Shown: piece after piece, positions 24,875 to 36,197 of the stretch
Numbering within the stretch: position 1 is the stretch's first letter
Layout: every line of letters begins with the position of its first letter
Origin: Gammaproteobacteria bacterium
Lineage (GTDB): Bacteria; Pseudomonadota; Gammaproteobacteria; Steroidobacterales; Steroidobacteraceae
DNA length: 64,000 nucleotides
Assembly (NCBI GenBank): GCA_016882265.1
Contig: VGVB01000004.1
Location: 33,708-97,707, forward strand
Reading direction: 5' to 3'
Program-made: the position numbers and the translations under genes
Notes under the pieces: model-generated
Database searches by the model: none
Told to the model about the DNA's origin: nothing
The model's input: only the letters and a program-made list of their open reading frames with translations

Positions 24875-25945
24875 ATGCCGAATGTCCCGCGATCACGATT
24901 GCGCGCCGCGGCCCTGCTTGGCGCGCTGCTGCTCGCTGGCACACCGGTCGCCGGCGCCCGCACCCTGCTGTTCGCGGACTTCGGCGCGGACCGCGGCCCG
25001 CGTGCGGCGGCGCTGCGCTGGTTTGCGGCGGAACTGGAGCGCCGCTCCGGCGGGACGCTCACGATCCGTTTCCATTGGGGCGGCGCGCTGCTCGGCGCGA
25101 ATGCCGCACTGCAGGGCACGGCCGACGGGGTCGCGGATCTCGCCTCGATCACCGGCTGGACCGCGCCGCGCGTGCTGCGCGGCTACAACCTCGGCGATCT
25201 GCCGATCGGCGACGCCGACATCTGGGTCGGCATGCGCGCGATGCATGCGCTCGCCACCACGCATCCGGAGCTGCAGGCGGAGTTTGCGCGCGCCGGTGTC
25301 GTGTACCTGACCAACTACTCCACCGGGCCGATCCAGCTTCTCTGTACGCGCGAGCTGCCGGGGCTCGCCGCTCTGGCCAGGGTCAAAGTGCGCGGCTCGG
25401 GACCGTACGCGAGGATCCTCGCCGACCTCGGCGCGCGGGTGCAGCGCATGGCGCAGCCGGAGGTTTATCAGGCGCTGGCCGCCGGGCTGCTCGACTGCAA
25501 CCAGAACTACTATTACGGCATGCTCGCCTACCGGCAGTACGAGGTGGCGAGCCATGTGCTCGAGCTCGACTGGGGCCAGAACCTCGCCTTTGGCGTGGTG
25601 ATGAACGCGGCCGCGCATGCGCGCCTGTCGGCGGCCGAGCGGCGCGTGCTGGCGGAAGTGGCCTCCGACTTCGTCGATGATTTCGCCGGCCGCATGGTTA
25701 CGGCGAACGCGGACGCGCGCACGGCGATGCTGGCCGGCAGCAGCGGTGCGGGCATCACGGTGACGCCGCTCGGCCCGGCCGGGCGCGCGCAGCTCGCCGC
25801 CGCGGGCGAACGCTACATCGAGCGCTGGCTCGCCGAAGCTGCCGCGGATGGGCGTGACGGGGCCGGCATTCTGGCTGCGTATCGCGCGCACCTCGATTCG
25901 TTCGCGCGCGAGCGCGACGCGCTGGGCTATCCGTGGACCCGCTGA
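24875..25945 (+). CDS. TRAP transporter substrate-binding protein (DctP-like)
   Basis: Signal peptide; TLTIRFHWGGALLGANAALQGTADGVADLASI and VKVRGSGPYARILADLGA...EVYQALAAGLLDCNQNYYY resemble DctP. Confidence 0.82.
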   Translation: MPNVPRSRLRAAALLGALLLAGTPVAGARTLLFADFGADRGPRAAALRWFAAELERRSGGTLTIRFHWGGALLGANAALQGTADGVADLASITGWTAPRVLRGYNLGDLPIGDADIWVGMRAMHALATTHPELQAEFARAGVVYLTNYSTGPIQLLCTRELPGLAALARVKVRGSGPYARILADLGARVQRMAQPEVYQALAAGLLDCNQNYYYGMLAYRQYEVASHVLELDWGQNLAFGVVMNAAAHARLSAAERRVLAEVASDFVDDFAGRMVTANADARTAMLAGSSGAGITVTPLGPAGRAQLAAAGERYIERWLAEAAADGRDGAGILAAYRAHLDSFARERDALGYPWTR

Positions 25946-25971
25946 AGCCGGCTGATTCCGCCACGCCGGCC

Positions 25972-27643
<1,672 letters not shown>

Positions 27644-27675
27644 GCCGCGACGCGCGTTCGCCGATCAGCGCCGCG

Positions 27676-27882
27676 CTACAGTCGCAGGTTCGGCATGGGT
27701 CCGCAGGGTTCGCGGGCAGGCCAGCGCGGGCACAAGGCCTCGACGACCACCATCAGGTCGTCCAGTGCGGCGAAGGGGTCGGCGGGGCGGCCGAGCTGCT
27801 GCTCCAGCCCACCGTTGGCCGCGAGCAGATGGCGGGCCCCGGTGGTCACTTCCGGCTCAGTCGAGTTCGGCGAGCAATTCAT
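27676..27882 (-). CDS. Small hypothetical protein partnered with the nucleotidyltransferase
   Basis: HLLAANGGLEQQLGRPADPFAALDDLMVVVEALCPRWPAR; overlaps the 3' end of the upstream nucleotidyltransferase gene. Confidence 0.5.
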   Translation of the reverse strand: MNCSPNSTEPEVTTGARHLLAANGGLEQQLGRPADPFAALDDLMVVVEALCPRWPAREPCGPMPNLRL

Positions 27883-28390
27883 CGAGCAGCGGTTCCCGGT
27901 CGAAGAGGCGGAAATAGTCCCGCAGTTCGGCGCGATTCAGATTATCACGGTTGACTCGTAGCAGGGCCCGGATGTCTTCCAGGTCCTGCGTCCGGCGTGG
28001 GTTGTTGACCAGCGCCTGCAGCTTGAACGCGATCAGGCCTGCCAGGCCGATGACCCGGAGCTGCCCGAACGGCGTGGCGTGGGTCGTGGCGCTGGCGAGC
28101 AGCTTGCGGGCCGCGGGCCGGCGCGCGTAGAGCAGGGCGACACGCTCGTCGCCCCGAACGTAGTTGCCGGCGTCAGTGCTTCGATGGATGCAGCGATAAC
28201 CGAGCGCCAGCAGTTCGCGGTGCACCGCATCGGCTGCGGTGCTGTCGGTCAGCAGGTCCACGTCCTGCGTGGCTCGTACCACACCATGCGGTGCGAGCGC
28301 GAGCCCGCCGATCAGTGCCGCGGCGGCCTGCGCCTGTTCGAGTGCCGCAAGGACTTCCGTGATCTGTCTGCCCATCCGGGAGCCGGCCAT
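27857..28390 (-). CDS. Nucleotidyltransferase-like protein (AbiEii/DUF6036-like fold)
   Basis: ALIGGLALAPHGVVRATQDVDLLTDS carries a G-G...xDxDL nucleotidyltransferase motif. Start at 28390 (MAGSRMGRQ) is a choice. Confidence 0.65.
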   Translation of the reverse strand: MAGSRMGRQITEVLAALEQAQAAAALIGGLALAPHGVVRATQDVDLLTDSTAADAVHRELLALGYRCIHRSTDAGNYVRGDERVALLYARRPAARKLLASATTHATPFGQLRVIGLAGLIAFKLQALVNNPRRTQDLEDIRALLRVNRDNLNRAELRDYFRLFDREPLLDELLAELD

Positions 28391-28672
28391 GGACGCATCC
28401 TGCCAAAGGCGGCTGCCAGGTGCCATAGCGGCCGATCCGGTCCATCCACAATCCGGATGATCCGTTGCCTCGGCCTCGCGAGATTGCAGCGTCCTGACCA
28501 CAACTCGAGAGCCCGCTGCTGGCAGCGCCAGCGGAGCACCAGTATCCCGTCGCTGCTTGTCAGCCTCGCGGCGCCCGGTGTATAAGAAGACAAAAGACGA
28601 AATCAGCGATCAACAGGCTCCGTCGCATCCATGCAGCGGGGCGGCTGGTTGCTGTCGCAGAGGGGGAGTGTC

Positions 28673-29569
28673 ATGCCTGACCGAAACCCGGGAACGGCCG
28701 GCAGCATCGCTCGAACTGTGGTCTTGTTGGCCGTGCTCTCCGCGGGTGGTGCCCCGCTGATAGCTGCGACGCTGACCAAGGTGGACCTGGTGATCGCCAG
28801 CGGTGTGCCGACGGCAACACCGAACTACGTTCGTGCGGGCCAGACCGTCCAGCTCTCGGCCTGGCGGGTCAGCAACCCGGGGACGGACCCCGTTGGGGGC
28901 TTCTCGAACGGCTTCTATCTCTCCACCGATGCAGCCATCACGCCAGGCGACATCTATCTGGGTGGCAATTCAAACAGCGGCCTCGCTGCGGGCGGGAGCT
29001 TCAACTGGAGCAGCCCGACCCTGACGATTCCTGCGCTCACCGCGCCGGGGAAGTACTACATCGGGATCCTGGTCGACCGGACCAACGCCGTCGCGGAGTC
29101 CAATGAGGGCAACAACTTCGTCAGCGTTCCGCTGGCGGTAGAGCTGCCTCTGCGGCCGGACCTGGTGATCACGAGCGGCACGCCCACCGTGACGCCTTCA
29201 TCCATCGTCGATGCGGGTGGACGTCTCACGCTGTCGGGCTGGACAGTCGCGAACCAGGGGCCGGGGGACTCCGGGAGTTTCCGCGTCGCCTATTACCTGT
29301 CCCGCGATGCAGTGTTTTCTGACATCGATTCGAGAGTTGGCCGGGATGACTCGGCTTCAAGCTATCAGTCGATCAGTGGTCTGGCCGCAGGCGCGAGCTA
29401 CTCCAGGGGAGATCAAATTCTGGAGATCTACCCCCCCACTCGAAGAACACTACCCCTCGGGTCCTCTTACATCCTGATCGTGGTCGACGACAACAACGGA
29501 GTCGCTGAGTCCGACGAGAGCAACAACGTCGTCAGCGTGCCGCTGACCGTCGTCAGTTCCGGGCAGTGA
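28673..29569 (+). CDS. Exported protein with two CARDB-like repeats
   Basis: Signal peptide after an AGGGGGAG ribosome binding site; duplicated DLVIxSGxPTxTPxx...AESxExNNxVSVPL modules. Confidence 0.7.
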   Translation: MPDRNPGTAGSIARTVVLLAVLSAGGAPLIAATLTKVDLVIASGVPTATPNYVRAGQTVQLSAWRVSNPGTDPVGGFSNGFYLSTDAAITPGDIYLGGNSNSGLAAGGSFNWSSPTLTIPALTAPGKYYIGILVDRTNAVAESNEGNNFVSVPLAVELPLRPDLVITSGTPTVTPSSIVDAGGRLTLSGWTVANQGPGDSGSFRVAYYLSRDAVFSDIDSRVGRDDSASSYQSISGLAAGASYSRGDQILEIYPPTRRTLPLGSSYILIVVDDNNGVAESDESNNVVSVPLTVVSSGQ

Positions 29570-29570
29570 G

Positions 29571-31565
29571 TCAGTCCGCCGGTTGCTCGCTCCGCAGCCA
29601 GCGGCCGTACCAGTCGAGGTGCCGCTGCAGCCGGTCGCGCAGGTAGCTTGGCACGGTCAGCGAATGATGTTGGTCCGGGTAGATGACAAGCTGCGTCGGT
29701 ACGCCGCGTGAGCGCAGCGCCTGGTACATCTGCTCGCTGCCGAGGCAGGGCACATTGTCGTCCGCGCCGGCGCAGTAGAAGATCGTCGGCGTCGTGATCC
29801 GGCCGGCTTCGAGGAACGGGAAGCTGAGCCGCTCCCAGGTGGCGCGCGCCGCCCACGGCGGGCCGAGTTCCAGCTCGTATTCGCGCACGTACATGTCGCG
29901 GCCGTACAGGCCGAGGAAGTTGCCGGCGCCGGCGCCGGCGAGGGCCGCGCGGAAGCGCGAATCACGGGCGATCACGTAGTCGGTGAGGATGCCGCCGTAG
30001 CTGTAGCCGCCGACGCCGAGCCGGGCCGGATCGGCGACGCCGAGCGCGACGGCGTGATCGACCGCGGCCAGCACGTCGGCGACATCGACGTTGCCCCAGT
30101 CGGCATAGATCGCGCGTGCGAACTCGAAACCGCGCCCGGAACTGCCGCGCGGATTGGCGGCGACCACGGCGTAGCCCTGCGCGGCGTACACCTGCCAGTC
30201 GGCCATGAACTCGTGGCTGAACTGGTACACGGGGCCGCCGTGCAGGCGCAGGATGGTCGGGTAGCGCTGGCCGGGCTGGTAGTCGAGTGGCCGCACCAGC
30301 AGGCCTTCGATCGGCGTGCCGTCGGCGCTCGTGAACGCGATGGGCTCGACCGGCGCAAGGCGCTTGCCGGCGAAGAATTCGTTGTGATCGGCGAGCGGCC
30401 GTTCGCCTTCAGGCGTGAGCGCGAGCAGCCGGTAGGGGTGCCGGTCATCGCCGCCCAGCACGGCGATGCGCCCGCTGGCGGCGATCGTGAAATCGGCGTC
30501 GAAGCGCAGGCCCTTGGTCAGCGGCGTCACCCGGCCGCTGCCCAGCTCGATGCGCGACAGGCGGGTAACGCGGCTGTCCTCGATCAGCGCCAGCACCGCG
30601 CGCCCGTCCGGCGTGAAGCGCGGCTTGCCGAAGCAGCGGTCGAGCGGTGCCGGCAGCCGGCTCGCGCCACTCGCGACGTCGATCACCGCGAGCTGCCACG
30701 GTGCGTAGTAGATCCAGCGGTCCTCGCCGCTCTGCAGGTAGGCGATGCTGCGGCCATCCGGACTCCAGGCCGGGCGCGACTCCCAGTACGGATCGAGGTC
30801 GGCGCCGGGGAACGAGGTCAGGCGCTGCTCGGCGGCGCCGGCGCGCGGCTCGATCAACCAGATGTCCCAGTTCAGGTGCCGGTCGGGATCCGGCCCGCGC
30901 TTGGTCACATAGGCGATCCGGCTGCCGTCCGGTGACCAGGCGGGCAGGTGCTCATCGTGCGCGCCGGGCGTCAGCAGCGTCGCGCGCCGGTCGTCGATCT
31001 CGAACAGGTAGAGATGCTGGCGCCGCTCGGTCAGCCAGCCGAGTTCGTCCTCGCGGAACTGATAGCGGTCGATGACGATCGGCGGCGGCTGCGCTGGCTT
31101 CGCACTGCCGGGTGTTCGCTCGGGGTCGCGAGCGATGACGGCCAGACGCCGACTGTCCGGCGCCCACGCGAAATCAACGACTCCGCCGGGAAGATCGCTG
31201 AGGCGTTCGGCTTCGCCGCCGTCCGACGGCATCCGCCAGAGCTGCGTTTCCGCATCCTCGCCGCGGTCACTGAGGAAGGCGAGCCAGCGGCCGTCGGGGC
31301 TCCACTGCGGCAGCCACTCGCTGGCCTCCGGCGTATGGGTCAGCGGTTGCGGCGGGCCGCCGCGCCAGTGCACGCGCCACAGGTCGGACTGCTGTTCATC
31401 GCGCTCGAGGTTGGCGGTCGTGACGCTGTAGGCGATCGCCTCGCCATCCGGCGCGAACGCCGGCTCGGCCAGCTCGGCGATGCGCAGCAGGTCATCGACG
31501 CCGAAGCGGGCCTCGCCGGCGATCGCAGGCAGTGAGCACGCCAGCAGCAGCCATGCCCTGTTCAT
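29571..31565 (-). CDS. S9 family peptidase (TolB-like beta-propeller plus prolyl oligopeptidase hydrolase domain), exported
   Basis: MNRAWLLLACSLPAIAGEA signal; WSPDGRWLAFLSDR repeats; GGYSYGGIL nucleophile elbow; C-terminal DQHHSLTVPSY. Confidence 0.88.
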   Translation of the reverse strand: MNRAWLLLACSLPAIAGEARFGVDDLLRIAELAEPAFAPDGEAIAYSVTTANLERDEQQSDLWRVHWRGGPPQPLTHTPEASEWLPQWSPDGRWLAFLSDRGEDAETQLWRMPSDGGEAERLSDLPGGVVDFAWAPDSRRLAVIARDPERTPGSAKPAQPPPIVIDRYQFREDELGWLTERRQHLYLFEIDDRRATLLTPGAHDEHLPAWSPDGSRIAYVTKRGPDPDRHLNWDIWLIEPRAGAAEQRLTSFPGADLDPYWESRPAWSPDGRSIAYLQSGEDRWIYYAPWQLAVIDVASGASRLPAPLDRCFGKPRFTPDGRAVLALIEDSRVTRLSRIELGSGRVTPLTKGLRFDADFTIAASGRIAVLGGDDRHPYRLLALTPEGERPLADHNEFFAGKRLAPVEPIAFTSADGTPIEGLLVRPLDYQPGQRYPTILRLHGGPVYQFSHEFMADWQVYAAQGYAVVAANPRGSSGRGFEFARAIYADWGNVDVADVLAAVDHAVALGVADPARLGVGGYSYGGILTDYVIARDSRFRAALAGAGAGNFLGLYGRDMYVREYELELGPPWAARATWERLSFPFLEAGRITTPTIFYCAGADDNVPCLGSEQMYQALRSRGVPTQLVIYPDQHHSLTVPSYLRDRLQRHLDWYGRWLRSEQPAD

Positions 31566-34114
31566 GGCTGCCCGCCGGGGGTGCTGGCGAGTCTGCGGAA
31601 GCGCGCCTGCGCGCTCTCGAGGTAATCGAGTGTCGCGCGCCGTTCGCGCTCGTTGTTGAAATCGGTGCTGGCCCTGGTATCCGTGATCACACGCGTGAGC
31701 CAGGCGACGAAATAGGCAGCATCCGCCGGGGCCGGCGGCGGGGGCGGCGATTCCAGCCAGATCGGGCTGGTGGTCGCGTACGGATACAGATCGAGCACCA
31801 GCGGATCGGCCGCGTCGTTCCAGGCGCGCAGCAGCAGCCAGCCGCCGGCTGCGAGCTGCAGCTCGCCGCTGGCGTCGAGCTGGCGCCGGTCGCCGGCGAG
31901 ATCGAACTGCCGGATCACACGGCCGTTGTGCACGAGCTCGAGGTGCCCGATCGGCACCGGCGAGCGCAGCGCGATCCGGTATGGCAGCGGCCCGCGCGCA
32001 TCGGCAATGACGCCGCCCGGGTGCTGGCCGCCGACCTTCAGGCCGAGCAGCGCGGAGTTGGTGGCGAAGCTGCGACCCGCGCGCAGCGCCGCGGACAGCG
32101 CGGCCGGCGTGCGCGCGCCGCCGGTATCGAGAAAGACGCGGTTCAGTCCGACGGGACCACGCAGCGAAGCGTAGTTCGCCATCGCATCCGTGCCCGCGCC
32201 GGCGGGCAGCCGGAAGCCGAGGTTCAGCAGTCGGTACCAGACCTGCGCAGTGGCCTTGTGGTCGGAGAAGCCGACCACCTCGAGGTAGTCCACCTTGCCG
32301 TGCGCGACGTCGGCCGGGAGCTGGTGGGTCAGGCTCTTCTCGCGTTCCGGCACGATCTCCCAATCGAAGGGATGCACGTAGCCCACGAGTGCGCCCTGCG
32401 CGTGGGCCAGGTCGGCGACGACGCCGTTGTGCGGCCACGGGCTCGCCAGCGCGGTGTGCCGGTAGGCCGCGAAATCGGGCAGCAGAAACTGCTCGGCGAG
32501 GTGCAGCAGGCCGAGGTGTCCCCAGCGGCTGGTGTGGAACTCCTGCGCGTGCAGCAGCAGCGTGCCGGCATCGCTCGCCGGATCCGGCGCTGGCTGGAAG
32601 TAGGCGAGGTCGGGGATGCGCTCTTCCTTGTTGACGATGAGGTTGTAGACGACGTCGAGATCCTCGGCGCGTGCCTGCGCCAGCAGTCGCTCCGGCGTCA
32701 TCCGGTAGTGGCCGCCGTAGTTCATGTGCACGTGCAGGTCGGCGCTGACGAAGGCGCCGAACTCGGCCGGAAGGTCCTGCAGGGTCAGCGTCACCCGCTG
32801 TTCGGTGCGGGCGCCCGCGCGCAGCGCGACCGAGGCCTGCCATGGCCGGTAGCGCAGCCCGCGCCAGACGAGGAGCCGCGCCGGGCCGGCGGGCAGTACG
32901 AGCTCGCAGCGTGCGGCGCAGTGGAAGTAGCGGGTTTCGCCAGGCTGCAGCGTCCGGTCGTAGCCGTCATCGCCGTGCAGCAGGGCCGCGGCCGGTGCGT
33001 GCCAGCGGGAGTCGCTGCCGAGCACCGCGACTCGCGCCGGCAGTTCCTTGCCCTCGGCATCGCCAATGACCAGCGCCAGTGTCGTGGCGGGGCGCTGGTA
33101 GCGCCGGGTGGCCGCGACAATCTCCTGCCGGGCGCCGCCGGTGAACTCCTGCACGAACAACGCGGTGTTGCCGCGCTCGTTGCTGATATAGGCAATGCGC
33201 TCGCCGTCCGGCGACCAGCGCGCGTTGCGGCGATCGAAGTCGCCGAAGGTCAGCGGCAGCGGCGCCGCGCCCTGCGGCGTCGTCAGCCAGAGCTGGTGCC
33301 AGGGCCGGCCGTGGTAGCTCGAGAACAGCAGCCGCCGGCCATCCGGCGCCAGCTCCGGCCGCGCCGCCCACGTGGTTTCTTCAAGGTGCCGGACGTTCGT
33401 TTGGTTCGACGTGGGGGCGGCGACCGCCTGGATGGAGCCGCTGCCCCACGGGATCTCGGCGTTGCCGACGTAGTACACGGTCCGGCCGTCCGGCGACCAG
33501 GACGGGTTGATGGCGTGGTCGTGCGCCGAATAGTAGTAACGGGCGATGGCGCTGCGGCGCGGGGCGACCAGCGGGCGGATGTTGCCGAGGCCCGCCGGAC
33601 TGAGGTCGGCGATCATCAGGTTGAAGTGGCCGGTGCCGGCGGTCGAAACCCAGACGAGACGGCGGCCGTCCGGCGCGATGCGCGGCTCGACGTTGACGCC
33701 GCCGTTCCTGGTCAGGCGCTGCTCGCGGCCATCCGCCAGCCATAGCAGCCACAACTCGATGGCTCGCCCGTCATAGCGGGTGAAGACGACGCTGCCGCCG
33801 TCGCCGGCAACGTCGGGCTGGTCGTCGTACGCGGCATCGGCATGCGTGAGCTCGGTGGCTTCGGTGGTGCCGAGTCGTTGCCGCCACAACGAGCCGGCCA
33901 TGCTGTAAATGAGCTCCTGCCCGTCCGGCAGGAACGCGACGGCCGACGGCCCCGTGGTCGGCTGCGGCAGGTACAGCTCGCGCCAGTAATAGGAGTGCGG
34001 CAGGTCGACCTGATCGACTACTGGCGCGCGGCCGCCGCGTGGCTGCCCCGCGCCGGCCAGCGCCGCGGCGCCCGCGATCAATGCGACGAACAGCGCCGCG
34101 CCCGTGCGCATCAC
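31562..34114 (-). CDS. CehA/McbA-like PHP-domain metallohydrolase with N-terminal TolB-like beta-propeller
   Basis: N-terminal PDG propeller repeats (WSPDGRTVYYVG, WSPDGERIAYIS); C-terminal SADLHVHMNYGGHYRMTPERLLAQARAEDLDVV; signal peptide. Confidence 0.8.
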   Translation of the reverse strand: MMRTGAALFVALIAGAAALAGAGQPRGGRAPVVDQVDLPHSYYWRELYLPQPTTGPSAVAFLPDGQELIYSMAGSLWRQRLGTTEATELTHADAAYDDQPDVAGDGGSVVFTRYDGRAIELWLLWLADGREQRLTRNGGVNVEPRIAPDGRRLVWVSTAGTGHFNLMIADLSPAGLGNIRPLVAPRRSAIARYYYSAHDHAINPSWSPDGRTVYYVGNAEIPWGSGSIQAVAAPTSNQTNVRHLEETTWAARPELAPDGRRLLFSSYHGRPWHQLWLTTPQGAAPLPLTFGDFDRRNARWSPDGERIAYISNERGNTALFVQEFTGGARQEIVAATRRYQRPATTLALVIGDAEGKELPARVAVLGSDSRWHAPAAALLHGDDGYDRTLQPGETRYFHCAARCELVLPAGPARLLVWRGLRYRPWQASVALRAGARTEQRVTLTLQDLPAEFGAFVSADLHVHMNYGGHYRMTPERLLAQARAEDLDVVYNLIVNKEERIPDLAYFQPAPDPASDAGTLLLHAQEFHTSRWGHLGLLHLAEQFLLPDFAAYRHTALASPWPHNGVVADLAHAQGALVGYVHPFDWEIVPEREKSLTHQLPADVAHGKVDYLEVVGFSDHKATAQVWYRLLNLGFRLPAGAGTDAMANYASLRGPVGLNRVFLDTGGARTPAALSAALRAGRSFATNSALLGLKVGGQHPGGVIADARGPLPYRIALRSPVPIGHLELVHNGRVIRQFDLAGDRRQLDASGELQLAAGGWLLLRAWNDAADPLVLDLYPYATTSPIWLESPPPPPAPADAAYFVAWLTRVITDTRASTDFNNERERRATLDYLESAQARFRRLASTPGGQP

Positions 34115-35430
34115 GCCTGCGCCGCCAGCGACTGGTCGAGCGCCACGCCGAGCAGCCCCAGCGCTTCATCGACCTCGGCGGTCGTGACACACAGCGGCGG
34201 CATGAAGCGCAGCGTGCTGACGCCGCACGACAGCAGCAGCAGGCCATTGTGGAAAGCCCGGTGCAGCAGCGCATCCACCAGTTCGCGCGCCGGCGAACCG
34301 TCGGCCCGGATCAGCTCCATGCCGATCATCAGCCCGCGGCCGCGCAGATCGCCGATGCAGGGATAGCCGGCGGCGAACGCGCGCAGCCGTTCCATGAAGT
34401 AGCTGCCGACGCGCGCTGCGTTCCCGGCGTACTCATCGCGCACCAGATCGAGCGTCGCGTTAGCGGCCGCGCAGCACAGCGGATTGCCGCCGAACGTATT
34501 GCCATGCGCGCCGCGCTTCCACTGCTGCATCAGCCGGCGCCGCGCGACGACGGCGCCGATCGGCAGGCCGGAGCCGAGGCCCTTGGCGAGCGTCAGGATG
34601 TCGGGGGCGACGCCCTCGTGCTCGCAGGCGAACATGCGCCCGGTACGGCCGATGCCGCACTGCACCTCGTCGAACACCAGCAGAATCCCGTGCCGGTCAC
34701 AAATCGCGCGCAGGCCAGCGAGGAAGCCGGCCGGCGGCACCAGATAGCCGCCCTCGCCCTGCAGCGGCTCGACGACGATCGCGGCGACCTCGTCGGGCGG
34801 CACGTTGCGCTCGAACAGCATGTGGAGGTAATCGAGCGTCGCGCGGCCCTGGTCGGCGCCGGCGAACAGCGGCCGATAGACGTTCGGATAGGGCACATGC
34901 GTGACGCCGGGCATGGACGGAGCGAAGCCGGCCTGCTGCGTGACCTTGCTCGAGGTCAGCGCCAGCGAGCCGAGCGTGCGGCCGTGGAAACTGCCGAGAA
35001 AAGCGATGATCCGCGGCCGGCGCGTCAGGTAACGCGCCAGCTTCAGCGCGCCCTCGACCGACTCCGTACCCGACTGGCACAGGAAGCACATGGCCGGCTC
35101 GCCGAACGGCGCGAGCGCTGTGAGCCGCTCGCCGAGCGCGGTCATCTCCTCGTGCCAGTAGTCGCTGGAGATGTGCAGGAAGCGTCCCGCCGCTGCCTGC
35201 ACCGTGGCGACGACCCGCGGATGCGCATGGCCGGTCGCGCACACGGCGATGCCGGCGGCGAAGTCGAGGAAGCGGTTGCCGTCCACGTCCCAGACTTCGG
35301 TACCACGGCCATGCGACATCACGAACGGGTAATCGCGCGGATAGGATGGCGAGGCCACGCGCGTGTCGCGTTCGATCATCGCGCGGGCGCGCGGGCCGGG
35401 CAGCTCGGTACGGATGTGCGGATTGCTCAT
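34111..35430 (-). CDS. Class III aminotransferase (aspartate aminotransferase family)
   Basis: GTEVWDVDGNRFLDFAAGIAVCATGHAHPRV, LLVFDEVQCGIGRTG, ILTLAKGLGSGLPIGA. Confidence 0.9.
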   Translation of the reverse strand: MSNPHIRTELPGPRARAMIERDTRVASPSYPRDYPFVMSHGRGTEVWDVDGNRFLDFAAGIAVCATGHAHPRVVATVQAAAGRFLHISSDYWHEEMTALGERLTALAPFGEPAMCFLCQSGTESVEGALKLARYLTRRPRIIAFLGSFHGRTLGSLALTSSKVTQQAGFAPSMPGVTHVPYPNVYRPLFAGADQGRATLDYLHMLFERNVPPDEVAAIVVEPLQGEGGYLVPPAGFLAGLRAICDRHGILLVFDEVQCGIGRTGRMFACEHEGVAPDILTLAKGLGSGLPIGAVVARRRLMQQWKRGAHGNTFGGNPLCCAAANATLDLVRDEYAGNAARVGSYFMERLRAFAAGYPCIGDLRGRGLMIGMELIRADGSPARELVDALLHRAFHNGLLLLSCGVSTLRFMPPLCVTTAEVDEALGLLGVALDQSLAAQA

Positions 35431-36197
35431 TGTGACTCCAGTGCCGGCAGCGCCAGCACCACGGGTTGACTGTGCGCGGCGGCCGTACGGGCTTCCAGTT
35501 CGCGCAGCGTGCGCAGTTCGAGCTCGGTCGGCGGCGGCACCTGCTCGAGAGTTTCAGCCAGCGCCAGCGGCCAGCCGACCGCGGCGCGTGCCTCCGCGGC
35601 GGTCGCTTCGGGATAGAGCGCTGCCAGCACCAGCTCGCCGTCGCCCCCGCGCGGCCGCAGGATGCCGAAATCCGTGATCACCGCCTGCAGCCCGCCGCCC
35701 TGCTCGGCGCCGGCGCTGGTACAGAAATCGAGCGCCGGCACGAAGCTGCGCGGCGTCGCGGCCATGACGACGAACAACCGGCGCGCATGCGCGGCGATCT
35801 CCGGCGCGCCGCCGGCCCCGGGCAGTCGGACCCGCGGCTTGTCGTACGGGCCGATCACGGTCGTGTTGAGGTTGCCGAAACGGTCGATCTGCGCGGCGCC
35901 GAGGAAGCCGACATCGACGCGGCCGGCCTGCAGGTAATCGCTGAAGATGTCCGGCAGCGGCACGACGCAGGCAGCAGTCTCGGCCAGCTCGCCGTCGCCG
36001 ATTGACAGCGGCAGCACGCTCGGCCGCGCGCCGATCGTGCCGGACTCATAGATCAGCACCAGTCGCGGCGCATGGGTGAGCCGCGCCAGATTGCAGGCCG
36101 TGCCCGGCAGGCCGATGCCGACGAAGCAGACGCAGCCGTCCGGCAGCAGCCGCGCCGCCGCTACCGCCATCATTTCTTCGCGGCGGTAGTCGCTCAT
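35427..36197 (-). CDS. CoA-transferase subunit B
   Basis: MAVAAARLLPDGCVCFVGIGLPGTACNLARLTHAPRLVLIYESGTIGARP...FSDYLQAGRVDVGFLGAAQIDRFGNLNTT. Confidence 0.88.
   Translation of the reverse strand: MSDYRREEMMAVAAARLLPDGCVCFVGIGLPGTACNLARLTHAPRLVLIYESGTIGARPSVLPLSIGDGELAETAACVVPLPDIFSDYLQAGRVDVGFLGAAQIDRFGNLNTTVIGPYDKPRVRLPGAGGAPEIAAHARRLFVVMAATPRSFVPALDFCTSAGAEQGGGLQAVITDFGILRPRGGDGELVLAALYPEATAAEARAAVGWPLALAETLEQVPPPTELELRTLRELEARTAAAHSQPVVLALPALESQ

Noticed and set aside
29571-32843. 1090-aa apparent fusion upstream of the S9 peptidase
   Set aside because: The upstream part is an out-of-frame shadow of the PHP-hydrolase gene. A clear signal peptide starts at MNRAWLLL (31565), overlapping the upstream stop by 4 nt.
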